A DNA stretch of 64,000 nucleotides from Vibrio algarum (GTDB taxonomy: Bacteria > Pseudomonadota > Gammaproteobacteria > Enterobacterales > Vibrionaceae): positions 1,302,001 to 1,366,000 of the forward strand of contig NZ_JAQLOI010000001.1 of the NCBI RefSeq assembly GCF_028204155.1. Reading direction: 5' to 3'. The notes under the pieces are model-generated. The model saw only the letters and a program-made list of their open reading frames with translations. It did no database searches and was not told the origin of the DNA. A program made the position numbers and the translations under genes. Shown in pieces: positions 35,246-45,193 of the stretch (positions are counted from its first letter, which is position 1; each line of letters opens with the position of its first letter).

Positions 35246-36553
35246 ATGAGCCGACAAGATGTCACAACGCGTTCCGGAGAAAGAGTCGCAATAGTAGCGG
35301 GGCTTCGGACCCCATTCGCTCGACAAAGCACTGAACTAGGAAAAGTGCCTGCGGTCGATTTGGGTAAGATGGTTGTTAGCGAAATGCTTGCACGAACAGA
35401 AATCGACCCAAAATTGATTGAGCAAGTTGTTTATGGGCAAGTGATACAGATGCCGACGGCACCTAACATTGCGCGAGAAATAGTTTTAGGTACTGGGATG
35501 AATGTATCTACGGATGCATACAGTGTAACCAGAGCTTGTGCTACGAGTTTCCAAGCTTCTGTAAACGTAGCAGAAAGCATTATGGCGGGCAGCATTGATA
35601 TCGGAATCGCTGGTGGTGCGGACTCTTCGTCAGTGTTGCCAATAGGGGTTTCAAAGAAACTGGCTGCTAGCCTACTTGCGCTTAGTAAAGCAAGAACGCT
35701 AAGCCAAAAGCTAAAAATTGCACGGCAGCTTTCTCTTCGAGACTTGGCTCCGATTCCGCCTGCAGTGGCGGAATATTCTACTGGTATATCTATGGGGCAA
35801 ACAGCTGAGCAAATGGCTAAAACCTATGGAATATCTCGAACCGATCAAGATGCATTGGCTCATCGTTCGCACTCACTGGCATCCCAAGCATGGAAAGACG
35901 GTAAGATCCGTGACGAAGTCATGACGGCATTTCCTGAACCTTATAAAAAATGGATTGATGAAGATAATAATATTCGTCATGACTCTACGTTAGAAGGTTA
36001 TGCAAAATTACGCCCTGCATTTGATCGTAAATTTGGTACTGTTACCGCGGCGAATAGTACACCGCTAACCGATGGTGGCGCTGCCGTTATGCTAATGCGA
36101 GAAGGCAGAGCAAAAGAGCTTGGTCTTGAAATTATGGGCTACATTCGGTCGTATGCATTTTCTGCGATTCAAGTTGAGTATGATTTGCTGATGGGGCCTT
36201 CTTATGCGACTCCAATGGCATTAGATAGAGCCGGATTGACGCTGGGAGACATCGACGTAATAGAGATGCATGAAGCGTTTGCAGCCCAAACTCTTGCGAA
36301 CGTTAAGATGTTCGCCAGCGATAAATTTGCACAAGAACAACTCGGTCGTTCAAAAGCGATTGGTGAAATAGATATGGATAAGTTTAATGTACTAGGCAGC
36401 TCTATTGCTTATGGGCATCCATTTGCGGCCACTGGGGCAAGAATGATGGTACAAACACTGAGAGAATTGAAACGAAGAGGCGGTGGATTAGGCCTAAACA
36501 CAGCTTGTGCGGCTGGTGGTCTTGGTGCGGCGATGATTTTGGAGGTTGAATAA
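35246..36553 (+). CDS. fadI: FadI, 3-ketoacyl-CoA thiolase
   Basis: 435 residues with the thiolase residues C98 (SVTRACATSFQ), H in MHEAFAAQ, GHPFAATGAR, and C in NTACAAGGLGAAM. It cleaves 3-ketoacyl-CoA in beta-oxidation as partner of FadJ. GAAGGAG lies 7 bp before the ATG. The length and partner gene separate it from FadA. Its stop overlaps the fadJ start (TAATG). Confidence 0.96.
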   Translation: MSRQDVTTRSGERVAIVAGLRTPFARQSTELGKVPAVDLGKMVVSEMLARTEIDPKLIEQVVYGQVIQMPTAPNIAREIVLGTGMNVSTDAYSVTRACATSFQASVNVAESIMAGSIDIGIAGGADSSSVLPIGVSKKLAASLLALSKARTLSQKLKIARQLSLRDLAPIPPAVAEYSTGISMGQTAEQMAKTYGISRTDQDALAHRSHSLASQAWKDGKIRDEVMTAFPEPYKKWIDEDNNIRHDSTLEGYAKLRPAFDRKFGTVTAANSTPLTDGGAAVMLMREGRAKELGLEIMGYIRSYAFSAIQVEYDLLMGPSYATPMALDRAGLTLGDIDVIEMHEAFAAQTLANVKMFASDKFAQEQLGRSKAIGEIDMDKFNVLGSSIAYGHPFAATGARMMVQTLRELKRRGGGLGLNTACAAGGLGAAMILEVE

Positions 36554-38661
36554 TGAGCGAGAATAAATCATTTCAGTTAACGATCGATGATAACAAAATC
36601 GCGTGGCTTTCCATTGATGTTGCCGACGAAACAATGAATGTACTAAAAGCAGATTTGATAGAAGATATCGAGTTTCTGCTAACTGATTTTGAAGCCAATG
36701 TTGAAGGGATCAAAGGCGCTGTTATCTATTCGGGTAAGCCAGACAGTTTCATTGCTGGTGCCGATGTCAAAATGTTAGATGCGTGCCAATCAGAAAGTGA
36801 AGCCCAAGTACTGGCTCAAAGAGGACAGGAAGTATTTAATCGTCTTTCTGCCTTAAAATTTCCAGTCGTGTCTGCTATTCATGGTGTCTGTCTTGGTGGT
36901 GGATTTGAGCTTGCGTTGGCTTGTGATTATCGCGTCTGTTCTGACGACGGTAAAACTCGTCTTGGCTTACCGGAGGTTCAATTAGGCCTTTTACCGGGCT
37001 CCGGTGGTACGCAACGTTTACCTCGTTTGATTGGTTTGCTTCCATCTTTGGATATTATTTTAACGGGTAAACAAATTAGGGCGAAAAAAGCGCTTAAGTT
37101 AGGAATGGTCGATGCTAGCGTTCCTCAGTCTATTTTATTAGATGTTGCGAAGACATTTGCCCAAAAAAATAAGCGTAAAATTAAAACAACAGGCAAAGAG
37201 AAGCTGATGTCTAGAAATGGATTAGGCAGAAAAGTTATCTTTGATCAAGCAAATAAGAAAACCAGACAAAAAACGCGAGGAAATTATCCCGCGGCTGATG
37301 CGATTTTGAACGTAATTAAATTCGGTTTGGAAAAAGGGCTAAAAAAAGGCTTAGATTTCGAGGCTCAAGAATTTGGTAAGCTTGTAATGACAAGTGAATC
37401 AAAAGCCCTTCGTTCAATATTTTTTGCAACAACAGAAATGAAAAAAGATAACGGTTCTGATGCTTCTCCTCGTAAAGTCGCGAAGGTTGGGGTATTAGGC
37501 GGTGGGCTAATGGGGGCGGGTATTAGCCACGTTAGTGTAGCGAAGGCCAAGGTTCCTGTTCGAATCAAAGATGTGTCTAATGATGGTGTGCTTAACGCGC
37601 TAAATTATAATTTCAAGCTGTTTTCTAAGCAGCGTAAACGCCGAATATTATCTAATGCACAGCTTCAATCTAAAATGCTACAGCTATCCGGTGGTACTGA
37701 TTTTTTAACCTTTAATAAAGCCGATGTTGTAATAGAGGCTGTGTTTGAAGATCTGGACTTAAAGCAGAAAATGGTCAGTGATATAGAAGAGAATGCAAAG
37801 CTTGATACTATATTTGCCACTAATACATCGTCACTTCCTATCCATAAAATAGCAGAGAAAGCCAAGCGCCCGGAAAATGTCGTCGGCCTTCATTACTTTA
37901 GTCCGGCAGAGAAAATGCCTTTGGTTGAGGTTATCCCTCACGAAACAACATCGGATGAAACCATTGCTACTGTGGTCGATTTCGCTCGTAAACAAGGTAA
38001 GACACCGATTGTTGTTAAAGACCGAGCTGGTTTTTACGTTAATCGGATTTTAGCACCGTATATGAATGAAGCTGCGCATGTGTTGATGAGTGGTGAGCCA
38101 ATTGAATCTTTAGATAATGCATTGCTTGATTTTGGTTTCCCTGTAGGACCTATTACCCTCCTTGATGAGGTTGGCGTGGATATCGGTGCCAAAATTATGC
38201 CGATACTCGTTGGAGAATTAGGTGAACGTTTCCAAGGCCCTGACGTATTTGACACGCTTTTAAATGACAATCGTAAAGGTCGTAAAAGTGGAAAAGGTTT
38301 TTATACCTATAAAGGCAAAAAGAAAGAAGTCGATAAGTCGGTATACAAACTACTGAAATTGACACCTGAAGCTAAAATGGATGAAAAAGACATTGCGCTT
38401 CGTTGTGTTTTTCCGATGTTAAATGAGGCGGTTCGCTGCTTAGATGAAGGGATTATTCGTAGCGCTCGTGATGGTGATATTGGCGCCATTTTCGGTATCG
38501 GATTCTCTCCATTCTTAGGTGGTCCATTCCGCTATATGGATCAGTTCGGAATCAAAAATCTGGTTGAAAAAATGAATGAGTTTGCTTTGAAATATGGTGA
38601 TCGATTTGCACCATGTGATGGGCTTGTCAACCGAGCAGGGAATGACGAAAGCTTTTATTAA
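36553..38661 (+). CDS. fadJ: FadJ, trifunctional fatty-acid oxidation alpha subunit
   Basis: 702 residues. The N-terminal enoyl-CoA hydratase/isomerase domain (about 1-190) shows HGVCLGGGFELALACDYR and LLPGSGGTQRLPRLIG. The NAD-binding 3-hydroxyacyl-CoA dehydrogenase domain starts near 312 (KVGVLGGGLMGAGISHVSVA), with two C-terminal helical domains. It forms a complex with FadI. The pair is translationally coupled and followed by a terminator at 38707. Confidence 0.96.
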   Translation: MSENKSFQLTIDDNKIAWLSIDVADETMNVLKADLIEDIEFLLTDFEANVEGIKGAVIYSGKPDSFIAGADVKMLDACQSESEAQVLAQRGQEVFNRLSALKFPVVSAIHGVCLGGGFELALACDYRVCSDDGKTRLGLPEVQLGLLPGSGGTQRLPRLIGLLPSLDIILTGKQIRAKKALKLGMVDASVPQSILLDVAKTFAQKNKRKIKTTGKEKLMSRNGLGRKVIFDQANKKTRQKTRGNYPAADAILNVIKFGLEKGLKKGLDFEAQEFGKLVMTSESKALRSIFFATTEMKKDNGSDASPRKVAKVGVLGGGLMGAGISHVSVAKAKVPVRIKDVSNDGVLNALNYNFKLFSKQRKRRILSNAQLQSKMLQLSGGTDFLTFNKADVVIEAVFEDLDLKQKMVSDIEENAKLDTIFATNTSSLPIHKIAEKAKRPENVVGLHYFSPAEKMPLVEVIPHETTSDETIATVVDFARKQGKTPIVVKDRAGFYVNRILAPYMNEAAHVLMSGEPIESLDNALLDFGFPVGPITLLDEVGVDIGAKIMPILVGELGERFQGPDVFDTLLNDNRKGRKSGKGFYTYKGKKKEVDKSVYKLLKLTPEAKMDEKDIALRCVFPMLNEAVRCLDEGIIRSARDGDIGAIFGIGFSPFLGGPFRYMDQFGIKNLVEKMNEFALKYGDRFAPCDGLVNRAGNDESFY

Positions 38662-38706
38662 GGTTATTTGACTTTCTTATCCAAAGGACAGGCCAAATAA
38701 GATAAC

Positions 38707-38750
38707 GCGGTACTGGATTTCGAATACGAGACCCAGTACCGCAAATTTTT
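38707..38750 (+). terminator. Terminator of fadIJ
   Basis: Perfect 10-bp stem GCGGTACTGG / CCAGTACCGC with a 16-base loop, then AAATTTTT. It lies 45 bp after fadJ and just before the convergent M16 peptidase. Confidence 0.82.
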
Positions 38751-38774
38751 AGCCGATGTAAATGAAGCTACCTA

Positions 38775-41553
38775 TCAACCTAGATCCATATCTTTTGTTC
38801 TTAATTGAAATTCATCGATGCAGTCAATTTCGTGACCGACACTCAGTGAATTTGCATCCAAGTGTTTATTGCCTTTAGAGTGCAAAATTAGACGTGTTGA
38901 TGTTCTCGGCTTAAGAATGTTCACTACGAATCGAATCATGTCGACTCTTGACAGAGTTTTAAGCTGCTCAAGAACTCTATCCCTTTGATCAAAATCGAGG
39001 TCTTTGTTGCCAATAGCCACCCAGAGGCGTTGTGCGCGACTTCGAAGGTTGTTATCGGGGGCAGAAATTTGGTTCCAGAGCCCCTTTTTACTGCTTTGCC
39101 ATTGATACTCATTTAACTCAAGAAGAACCATATAAAACGCGTTTAAGAAATCATCTATGGCAGAAAGCAGTTCCTTTGGCGCAAATTTTGGTGATTGAAC
39201 GTAAAGAACCAAACCCGGATGTCGATTCAGTGGCATATTACCTGTACCAACCATGTAACCCATCTGTTGTTTAGTTCGAATCTCATTGAAAAATCCAGCG
39301 GACATTAAGTGATTTGCTAATGTATATAACGCAATACTTTTTGGGCTAACATCTTGCGATTGATAGTAGACAACGATAGCTGAGTCATCTTGATCACAAG
39401 AGACATTTCGATGGAACGTACCTGAATTTTCTCCTAGCATAATAAGTGGCCGGAGAGATTCTTCGTATTGTTGGTTCTGCATGCGTAAAGCACTTTTTAC
39501 GGTGTCGGCAACGGCAAACGCTTGTTCTTTTAGCCAGTCTCCATAGACAAACATCTCTATATGTAACTCCGCTAGAAGTGCATCAACAAAGTTAGAGAGT
39601 TCATCCACTTCGATACTTTCTAAAGCCTCGATTAAAGCTAAATAGGGCGGATTGTTGGGTTGCAGTATGCCGGTCATGGCATTGAAAAGTTGAGAAATAG
39701 GGCGATCTTTCGCAGCGTTTCGCCAATTGCGCAGCATCTGTTTTTTGATTAAATTAAAGCTATCTGATTTAAAATCGCGTTTAGCAAACTGGCTCAGAAT
39801 CATCTTGAGTAATTCTGGTTGTTTCTGACTAAATCCGGAGATGGAAAGCGTCACGCCGCCTTGGTGGGCATAGATATTATAGCCCATCCCTGCTATTTCT
39901 GCAGGGTAGGTGCGTTTGGCCAGTGAGTCTAAGAACATCTCTACACACATACGCATTTTAACAATTTTTCTTGGTGTTGATACTGCGTGTGGGCTGTCTA
40001 TGGCGATATAGATAACACCTTTAGGGACTCGAAACTCCGTTTCTTGCAGATGCCATAACCTAAATCCAGGTTGTGTATCGATAAGTACGGGGTTTTCCGC
40101 ACTGGTTTCTAATTCTTGTGGGTCTAAGTCATAGCAGATAAATGGGTTAAGTTCAGGCAAGCTCAATTCAGTATTGAGGGCAGGTTGATTCCAACGCTCG
40201 AATTGTTGCGGTGAAAACGCCGTCACTGAGTATGGTGTGAAATACCATTTAGCTTCTCGATCGAAATCATCGCCTTTTGCTACTAGGGTTATACGTGAAT
40301 TTTTCGGCGTCAGATAATCTAACTGCGCCGTTAGCAGCTCTTCGTCAAAATGTGACATTTTGTAGTCACCATAGATCACATCTTCTGCGGGGTAGTGCTG
40401 AAGATTCATGACTAGGTGACTCACCATATCGAGTGGGCGCGTTTTTTCTTGGTACCGAAATGCAGATTCAAGAACAGCTTGTTTCTCATTAAACCGCCAT
40501 TGTGCAACGCCTTCTTTTTTTATCAGTTCGATAAATTCAAATATAGTCTGGATTATCTCATCGGTGTGCTTTAGCCCTTGATCTGTCAGATTAGCGCTTA
40601 CGGTAAATTCTCTAAAATTACTGCCACTGACACCACCACCAGCCGCTAAGGACGTTATCCATTTCTTCTGTTTGAGAAATAGCATTAAACTACCTTCCCC
40701 CTCAAAGCCAAGAAGGTGAGCAAAGTAAGAAAGAGGCTTTGTACTGTAGTGTTTCGACATGCTTGGGAAATTGAAAGACAAAATAAGTCTTTTTGAATCT
40801 TTAACCGGCTTAACTTTGACGAAAATGCCTTTATCTTGCTCTCTTATGAGTTCTTGAGATAGAGCTTTGGAGGCTAAGTTTTGGTTCTTAATTGGTGAAA
40901 ACTTTTCTTTTACCCAATTTTCAATTACATCAAGTTTCGATGGGGCAACTATCGTCAACGTCATCAAGTCAGCAGAATAATTGTGCTCATAAAACGCAAT
41001 AATCTCATCTCGAATCGACTTTCCGTTTCTATCTCCTAGCGTCTCAATATTACCAACAGAAAACTTGGCAAATGGATGCTCCGGATTGACCACTTCTTTA
41101 TGAACTTGATACAGACGGCGCATATCGTCTTTAAGTTTCATTTGATATTCTGAATCAACGGCGTGGCGCTCTTTATCTAACGCTTCGGGATTGAATAGGG
41201 GAGCGACAAAAAACTGGCTAAAGCGGTTTAGCGCTTTTTCCATAAGTTTTGGGGCGATATCGAAAAAAACAGGTGTGTTCTGTACCTGTCCAAGCATTAT
41301 TACTGCCACCATGCTGACTAATAAAACTTTGAAACTCCCCAACTTTTGGAAACTGTTCAGTGCCGAGAAACAGCATATGTTCTAGGTAATGAGCAAGGCC
41401 TTCACGCTCATTAGGATCGTCATAATGGCCCACATTCACAGCGAGCGCAGCTGCGGATTTTGTTGCAGAGAGGTCTTCAATAAGGAGTGCGCGTAACCCA
41501 TTCTCTAATGTTACATAGCGGTAATTATTGCTGTCATTTGGGCTTAAATGCAC
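38775..41553 (-). pseudogene. M16 (insulinase/pitrilysin-like) peptidase, frameshifted
   Basis: Minus strand. The first 97 codons from ATG 41553 carry the zinc motif H-Y-L-E-H (GLAHYLEHMLFLG) and HGGSNNAWTGTEHTCFF, then hit a stop at 41218. The remaining roughly 828 residues (DIAPKLMEKALNRFSQFFVA onward, with the downstream zinc-ligand Glu in KERHAVDSEYQ) continue in another frame to 38775. The join is a run of seven T on the coding strand (41263-41269). Related proteins read CFFFDI, so two T were lost or one gained. Rejoined length is about 925 residues, full length for the family. The remaining frame is clean, arguing for a recent change, slippage or sequence error. Confidence 0.88.
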
Positions 41554-41664
41554 AAGCTATCTCCAAGTAGAGCGTGTAGGTTAAGTATGGTGTTGATATG
41601 AATAGGTGTAAATGCAGTACTTACAATTTTTAATTTCTGTGCAATATTACAAGATATTCTGGGA

Positions 41665-41700
41665 AAGAAGTGTGAAAAATGGTCGCTTTTCACACTTCTT
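41665..41700. repeat. Perfect 14-bp hairpin in the M16-sixA divergent gap
   Basis: Arms AAGAAGTGTGAAAA and TTTTCACACTTCTT with an 8-base loop (ATGGTCGC). It lies in the 355-bp gap 41554-41908 between divergent genes, where a terminator is not expected. The gap also has TGGTCTGACTTA at 41796, a partial FadR-like match. Otherwise I see nothing in the gap beyond AT-rich promoter-like sequence. Confidence 0.6.
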
Positions 41701-41908
41701 ACTTTATTTTGATTTACCTAAACTATAATGCCAGACTTTTTGCGTAAGGTAATTGATATATTTATAATAATTTGCTTTGCTAAATAGTAGAGCTGTGGTC
41801 TGACTTAATTTGGTTTTGCTTTATCTGTCCTTGCTAAGACAACGTGGCACTACATATAAATAATTACAGTATTGAGCCCAAACAAAATCTCAATAAAGGA
41901 ACATGAAA

Positions 41909-42373
41909 ATGAAAGTATTCATAATGCGTCATGGTGAAGCTGCACACTATGCTGCAAGTGATGCAGAGAGAGAACTCACACAACACGGTCGATCTCAATC
42001 TACGGCGGTTGCTAGAGCATGTGAAAAACAAGGGTTTAAAGACTTCGATTTGGTATTAGTTAGCCCATATATCAGAGCACAACAAACTTGGGAAACTATA
42101 TCCGAACTGTTTTGTGCAAGAGAATTGCAAACATATGATGAAATTACACCGTATGGTGATTCTGAAGAGGCATCTTCGTACGTTTCTGCACTCGCTCAGG
42201 TTAAGCATCTAGATACCGTATTGTTAGTTTCGCACCTCCCTCTAGTCGGTTATTTAACCGCAGAGTTTGTTACAAACTTAACCCCACCTATGTTTCCAAC
42301 ATCTGGACTAGCTTGTGTAGAATTTGATCCAGACAGTCAAAAAGGTGAACTGCTTTGGCATATTCACCCTTAA
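41909..42373 (+). CDS. sixA: SixA, phosphohistidine phosphatase
   Basis: 154 residues from ATG 41909: AAGGA at 41896 is 8 bp upstream of this codon but only 2 bp from the alternative ATG 41903, and MKVFIMRHGEA matches E. coli SixA. The RHG motif (H8) is the phosphate acceptor of this minimal histidine phosphatase; the second His is in LLVSHLPLVGYL. SixA acts on phosphorylated His, notably of the nitrogen-PTS. It converges with smrB, whose end is 10 bp away. Confidence 0.93.
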   Translation: MKVFIMRHGEAAHYAASDAERELTQHGRSQSTAVARACEKQGFKDFDLVLVSPYIRAQQTWETISELFCARELQTYDEITPYGDSEEASSYVSALAQVKHLDTVLLVSHLPLVGYLTAEFVTNLTPPMFPTSGLACVEFDPDSQKGELLWHIHP

Positions 42374-42383
42374 ATAATGCTGC

Positions 42384-42914
42384 TTACTTTTCTGGAATAC
42401 TCAGAAGAATAAGCAAGGCTCCGTCACCACCAAACTCTAATGGGGCTTGGTGAAAGGCCATCACATCAGGATGCTGTGCTAACCAAATAGGCACCTTTTG
42501 CTTTAGGATGTGTTTGCCTATGCCATGCATAACGCAAGCACAATGGATATTTTCTTTTAGGCAGTAGGCTATCATTGAACCGAGCTCTGCTTTGGCTTCT
42601 TGCTGCGTCATTCCATGCATATCTAAATAAACGTCAGGTACATAAACACCTCGACGTAGGCGCTTCACTTCATATTTAGAGACATCACTTCGTGCGTAGC
42701 GAGTAGGGCCTTCCTCTTCTAGGTGCGGAACAAACTCATCAGAAAAGAAAAACTCGTTATCTTTTGCATCACGAAAAGAGCGTTTGAACTCTTTTTGCTT
42801 TGTTTCTCTGTTTGGTTTCTGGAGTATGGTATCCTGTCGCAACTTTTTTATGCCCTTTACCGCGTCTTGGAATAGGGAAAAGTCATCGTCTATGTTTTGG
42901 TCTTTGTTACTCAT
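42384..42914 (-). CDS. smrB: SmrB, Smr-domain ribosome-rescue endonuclease
   Basis: 176 residues. Charged N-terminal helix region (1-85), then a C-terminal Smr domain with YLDMHGMTQQEAKAELGSMI and ACVMHGIGKHILKQKVPIWL, the DLHG- and HGxG-type motifs. E. coli SmrB (YfcN) cleaves mRNA at collided ribosomes. As in E. coli, it is divergent from prmB, with about 50 bp between. Confidence 0.94.
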   Translation of the reverse strand: MSNKDQNIDDDFSLFQDAVKGIKKLRQDTILQKPNRETKQKEFKRSFRDAKDNEFFFSDEFVPHLEEEGPTRYARSDVSKYEVKRLRRGVYVPDVYLDMHGMTQQEAKAELGSMIAYCLKENIHCACVMHGIGKHILKQKVPIWLAQHPDVMAFHQAPLEFGGDGALLILLSIPEK

Positions 42915-42967
42915 AATATTTAGATTGATGGTTCGTAGCGGTATTGTAGCGCTTTTTGGAGGTAATT

Positions 42968-43903
42968 TTGGATAAGATTTTTGTGGAAGAAGTGGTATCA
43001 GAGTTGTATACCCTTCAGGACATGCTTCGTTGGACTGTAAGTCGATTCAACGCGGCTGGACTTTTTTATGGTCACGGTACAGATAATTCATGGGATGAAG
43101 CGATTCAACTTGTTTTACCTACTTTATATCTGCCTATTGATGTGCCCCCACATATTCTTAATTCGAGGTTAACCACAACAGAACGCAGTCGCATTGTTAA
43201 TCGGGTAATTAAGCGTATTAACGACCGTACGCCGATCGCCTATTTGACGAACAAAGCTTATTTTTGTGGTTTGGAATTTTTTGTTGATGAAAGAGTTCTC
43301 GTTCCACGATCTCCAATTGCTGAACTCATTGAAACAGAATTTCAACCATGGTTGAAAGAACAGCCACATCGAATCATGGATTTGTGTACTGGTAGTGGCT
43401 GTATTGCGATTGCTTGCGCTTATGCTTTTCCTGATGCAGAAGTCGATGCAATTGACATCTCTGCGGGGGCGTTAGAGGTAGCTGAACAAAATGTTCAAGA
43501 CCACGGTTTGGAACAACAAGTTTTCCCTATTCGTTCAGACTTATTTAGAGACCTGCCGAATCTAGATAAATACGATCTTATTGTTTCAAATCCGCCTTAT
43601 GTAGATGAAGAGGATATGAATAGCCTACCGGATGAATTCACACATGAGCCAGAGCTAGGCCTAGCGGCGGGTACGGATGGCCTTAAGTTAGTTCGTAGAA
43701 TTTTGGCAAATGCGCCTGATTATTTAAATGAAGGTGGTGTTCTAATTTGTGAAGTCGGTAATTCAATGGTTCATATGATGGAACAGTATCCTGATATTCC
43801 ATTCACATGGGTCGAGTTTGCTAACGGTGGGCACGGTGTATTCACGTTAACGCGAGAACAACTGATAGATTGCGCGGACGAATTTTCGTTGTATAAAGAT
43901 TAA
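42968..43903 (+). CDS. prmB: PrmB, ribosomal protein uL3 glutamine methyltransferase
   Basis: 311 residues from TTG 42968, selected because GGAGG (42958-42962) sits 5 bp upstream and the protein then begins like E. coli PrmB (MDKIFV-). SAM motif MDLCTGSGCIAIACAYAFPD and catalytic NPPY (LIVSNPPYVDEEDM) are present. It methylates a Gln of L3 during ribosome assembly. An upstream TTG at 42956 would place the Shine-Dalgarno inside the gene. Confidence 0.96.
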   Translation: MDKIFVEEVVSELYTLQDMLRWTVSRFNAAGLFYGHGTDNSWDEAIQLVLPTLYLPIDVPPHILNSRLTTTERSRIVNRVIKRINDRTPIAYLTNKAYFCGLEFFVDERVLVPRSPIAELIETEFQPWLKEQPHRIMDLCTGSGCIAIACAYAFPDAEVDAIDISAGALEVAEQNVQDHGLEQQVFPIRSDLFRDLPNLDKYDLIVSNPPYVDEEDMNSLPDEFTHEPELGLAAGTDGLKLVRRILANAPDYLNEGGVLICEVGNSMVHMMEQYPDIPFTWVEFANGGHGVFTLTREQLIDCADEFSLYKD

Positions 43904-43908
43904 AGCAT

Positions 43909-43960
43909 CCTTTAGATACAAAAAACGCCAGTGAATACTGGCGTTTTTTGTATCTAAAGG
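43909..43960. terminator. Terminator with perfect 24-bp stem between prmB and aroC
   Basis: Two perfectly complementary 24-base arms (43909-43932 and 43937-43960) flank a GAAT loop. The inner part (ACGCCAGT / ACTGGCGT with A6 and T6) is a standard bidirectional intrinsic terminator; the outer 10 bp (CCTTTAGATA) extend it unusually. It begins 5 bp after the prmB stop. Confidence 0.92.
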
Positions 43961-44050
43961 GTTTACATCCATTGCGTATCAAGCGAACATGAAAGAATGA
44001 AGAACTGAGATGAATTCTTAACACCAGAGTTAAGAAATGTTGAGGATGTA

Positions 44051-45136
44051 ATGGCAGGAAATAGTATTGGTCAGCACTTTCGAGTAACCACATTTGGAGA
44101 GAGTCACGGTATAGCACTTGGCTGTATTGTTGATGGTTGTCCTCCAGGGCTTGAGATAACCGAAGCTGATTTGCAAAAGGATTTGGATCGCCGTAGACCG
44201 GGCACCTCTAAATACACGACCGCTCGCCGTGAACCAGATGAAGTAAAGATTCTTTCTGGTGTCTTTGAAGGCCAAACTACTGGAACTTCAATTGGACTGA
44301 TGATCGAGAATACGGATCAGCGCTCGAAAGATTACTCAGAAATAAAAGATAAGTTTCGTCCGGGACATGCTGATTATACGTATCATCAAAAATATGGTGT
44401 TCGTGATTATCGTGGTGGTGGCCGTTCATCTGCGCGAGAAACTGCAATGCGTGTCGCTGCAGGCGCGATTGCGAAAAAGTACCTAAAAGAAGAATTTGGT
44501 GTTGAAGTCCGCGCTTATTTATCTCAAATGGGCGATGTGTCAATTGGAAAAATTGATTGGGACGAGATAGAAAATAATGCTTTTTTCTGCCCAGATGTGG
44601 ATAAAGTTGCTGACCTCGATCAACTTATTCGTGATCTTAAAAAACAAGGCGATTCAATTGGTGCAAAACTTCAAGTGGTTGCTACCAATGTGCCTGTTGG
44701 CTTAGGTGAACCTATCTTTGATCGCTTAGATGCGGATATTGCTCACTGCTTAATGAGTATCAATGCTGTAAAGGGCGTTGAAATAGGTGATGGATTTGAC
44801 GTTGTCAGTCAAAAAGGCAGTGAGCATAGAGATCCACTCACACCAGACGGATTCAAGTCTAATCATGCCGGTGGTATTTTGGGTGGTATTTCTACAGGGC
44901 AAGATATCGTTGCTAATATTGCACTAAAGCCAACATCAAGTATTACGATTCCTGGTGAGACAATTACTAGAGCCGGTGAGAAAACAGAGCTTATCACTAA
45001 AGGCCGCCATGACCCTTGTGTTGGCATACGCGCTGTTCCAATCGCAGAAGCAATGCTTGCAATTGTGTTAATGGATCATCTACTTCGTCATCGCGGACAA
45101 AATTTCGGTGTTACGACTGAGACTCCAAAAATTTAA
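44051..45136 (+). CDS. aroC: AroC, chorismate synthase
   Basis: 361 residues with the family signatures FGESHGIALGCIVDGCPPG, RRPGTSKYTT, GRSSARETAMRVAAGA and RHDPCVGIRAVPIAEAM. It makes chorismate from EPSP using reduced FMN, the last common step to aromatic amino acids and folate. TGAGGA precedes the ATG by 7 bp. Confidence 0.98.
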   Translation: MAGNSIGQHFRVTTFGESHGIALGCIVDGCPPGLEITEADLQKDLDRRRPGTSKYTTARREPDEVKILSGVFEGQTTGTSIGLMIENTDQRSKDYSEIKDKFRPGHADYTYHQKYGVRDYRGGGRSSARETAMRVAAGAIAKKYLKEEFGVEVRAYLSQMGDVSIGKIDWDEIENNAFFCPDVDKVADLDQLIRDLKKQGDSIGAKLQVVATNVPVGLGEPIFDRLDADIAHCLMSINAVKGVEIGDGFDVVSQKGSEHRDPLTPDGFKSNHAGGILGGISTGQDIVANIALKPTSSITIPGETITRAGEKTELITKGRHDPCVGIRAVPIAEAMLAIVLMDHLLRHRGQNFGVTTETPKI

Positions 45137-45146
45137 CGGTTAACTA

Positions 45147-45172
45147 GCCACCCATATGGGTGGCTTCTTCTT
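45147..45172 (+). terminator. Terminator of aroC
   Basis: Perfect 7-bp stem GCCACCC / GGGTGGC with ATAT loop and TTCTTCTT tail, 10 bp after the aroC stop. The U tract is interrupted by C, so some read-through into epmC is likely. Confidence 0.7.
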
Positions 45173-45193
45173 ATATTCAAGTTTGCCAATATC

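Noticed and set aside
41796..41806. TGGTCTGACTT, a FadR-like sequence upstream of sixA
   Set aside because: Only one half-site plus centre matches; the second half is lost and sixA has no known link to FadR.
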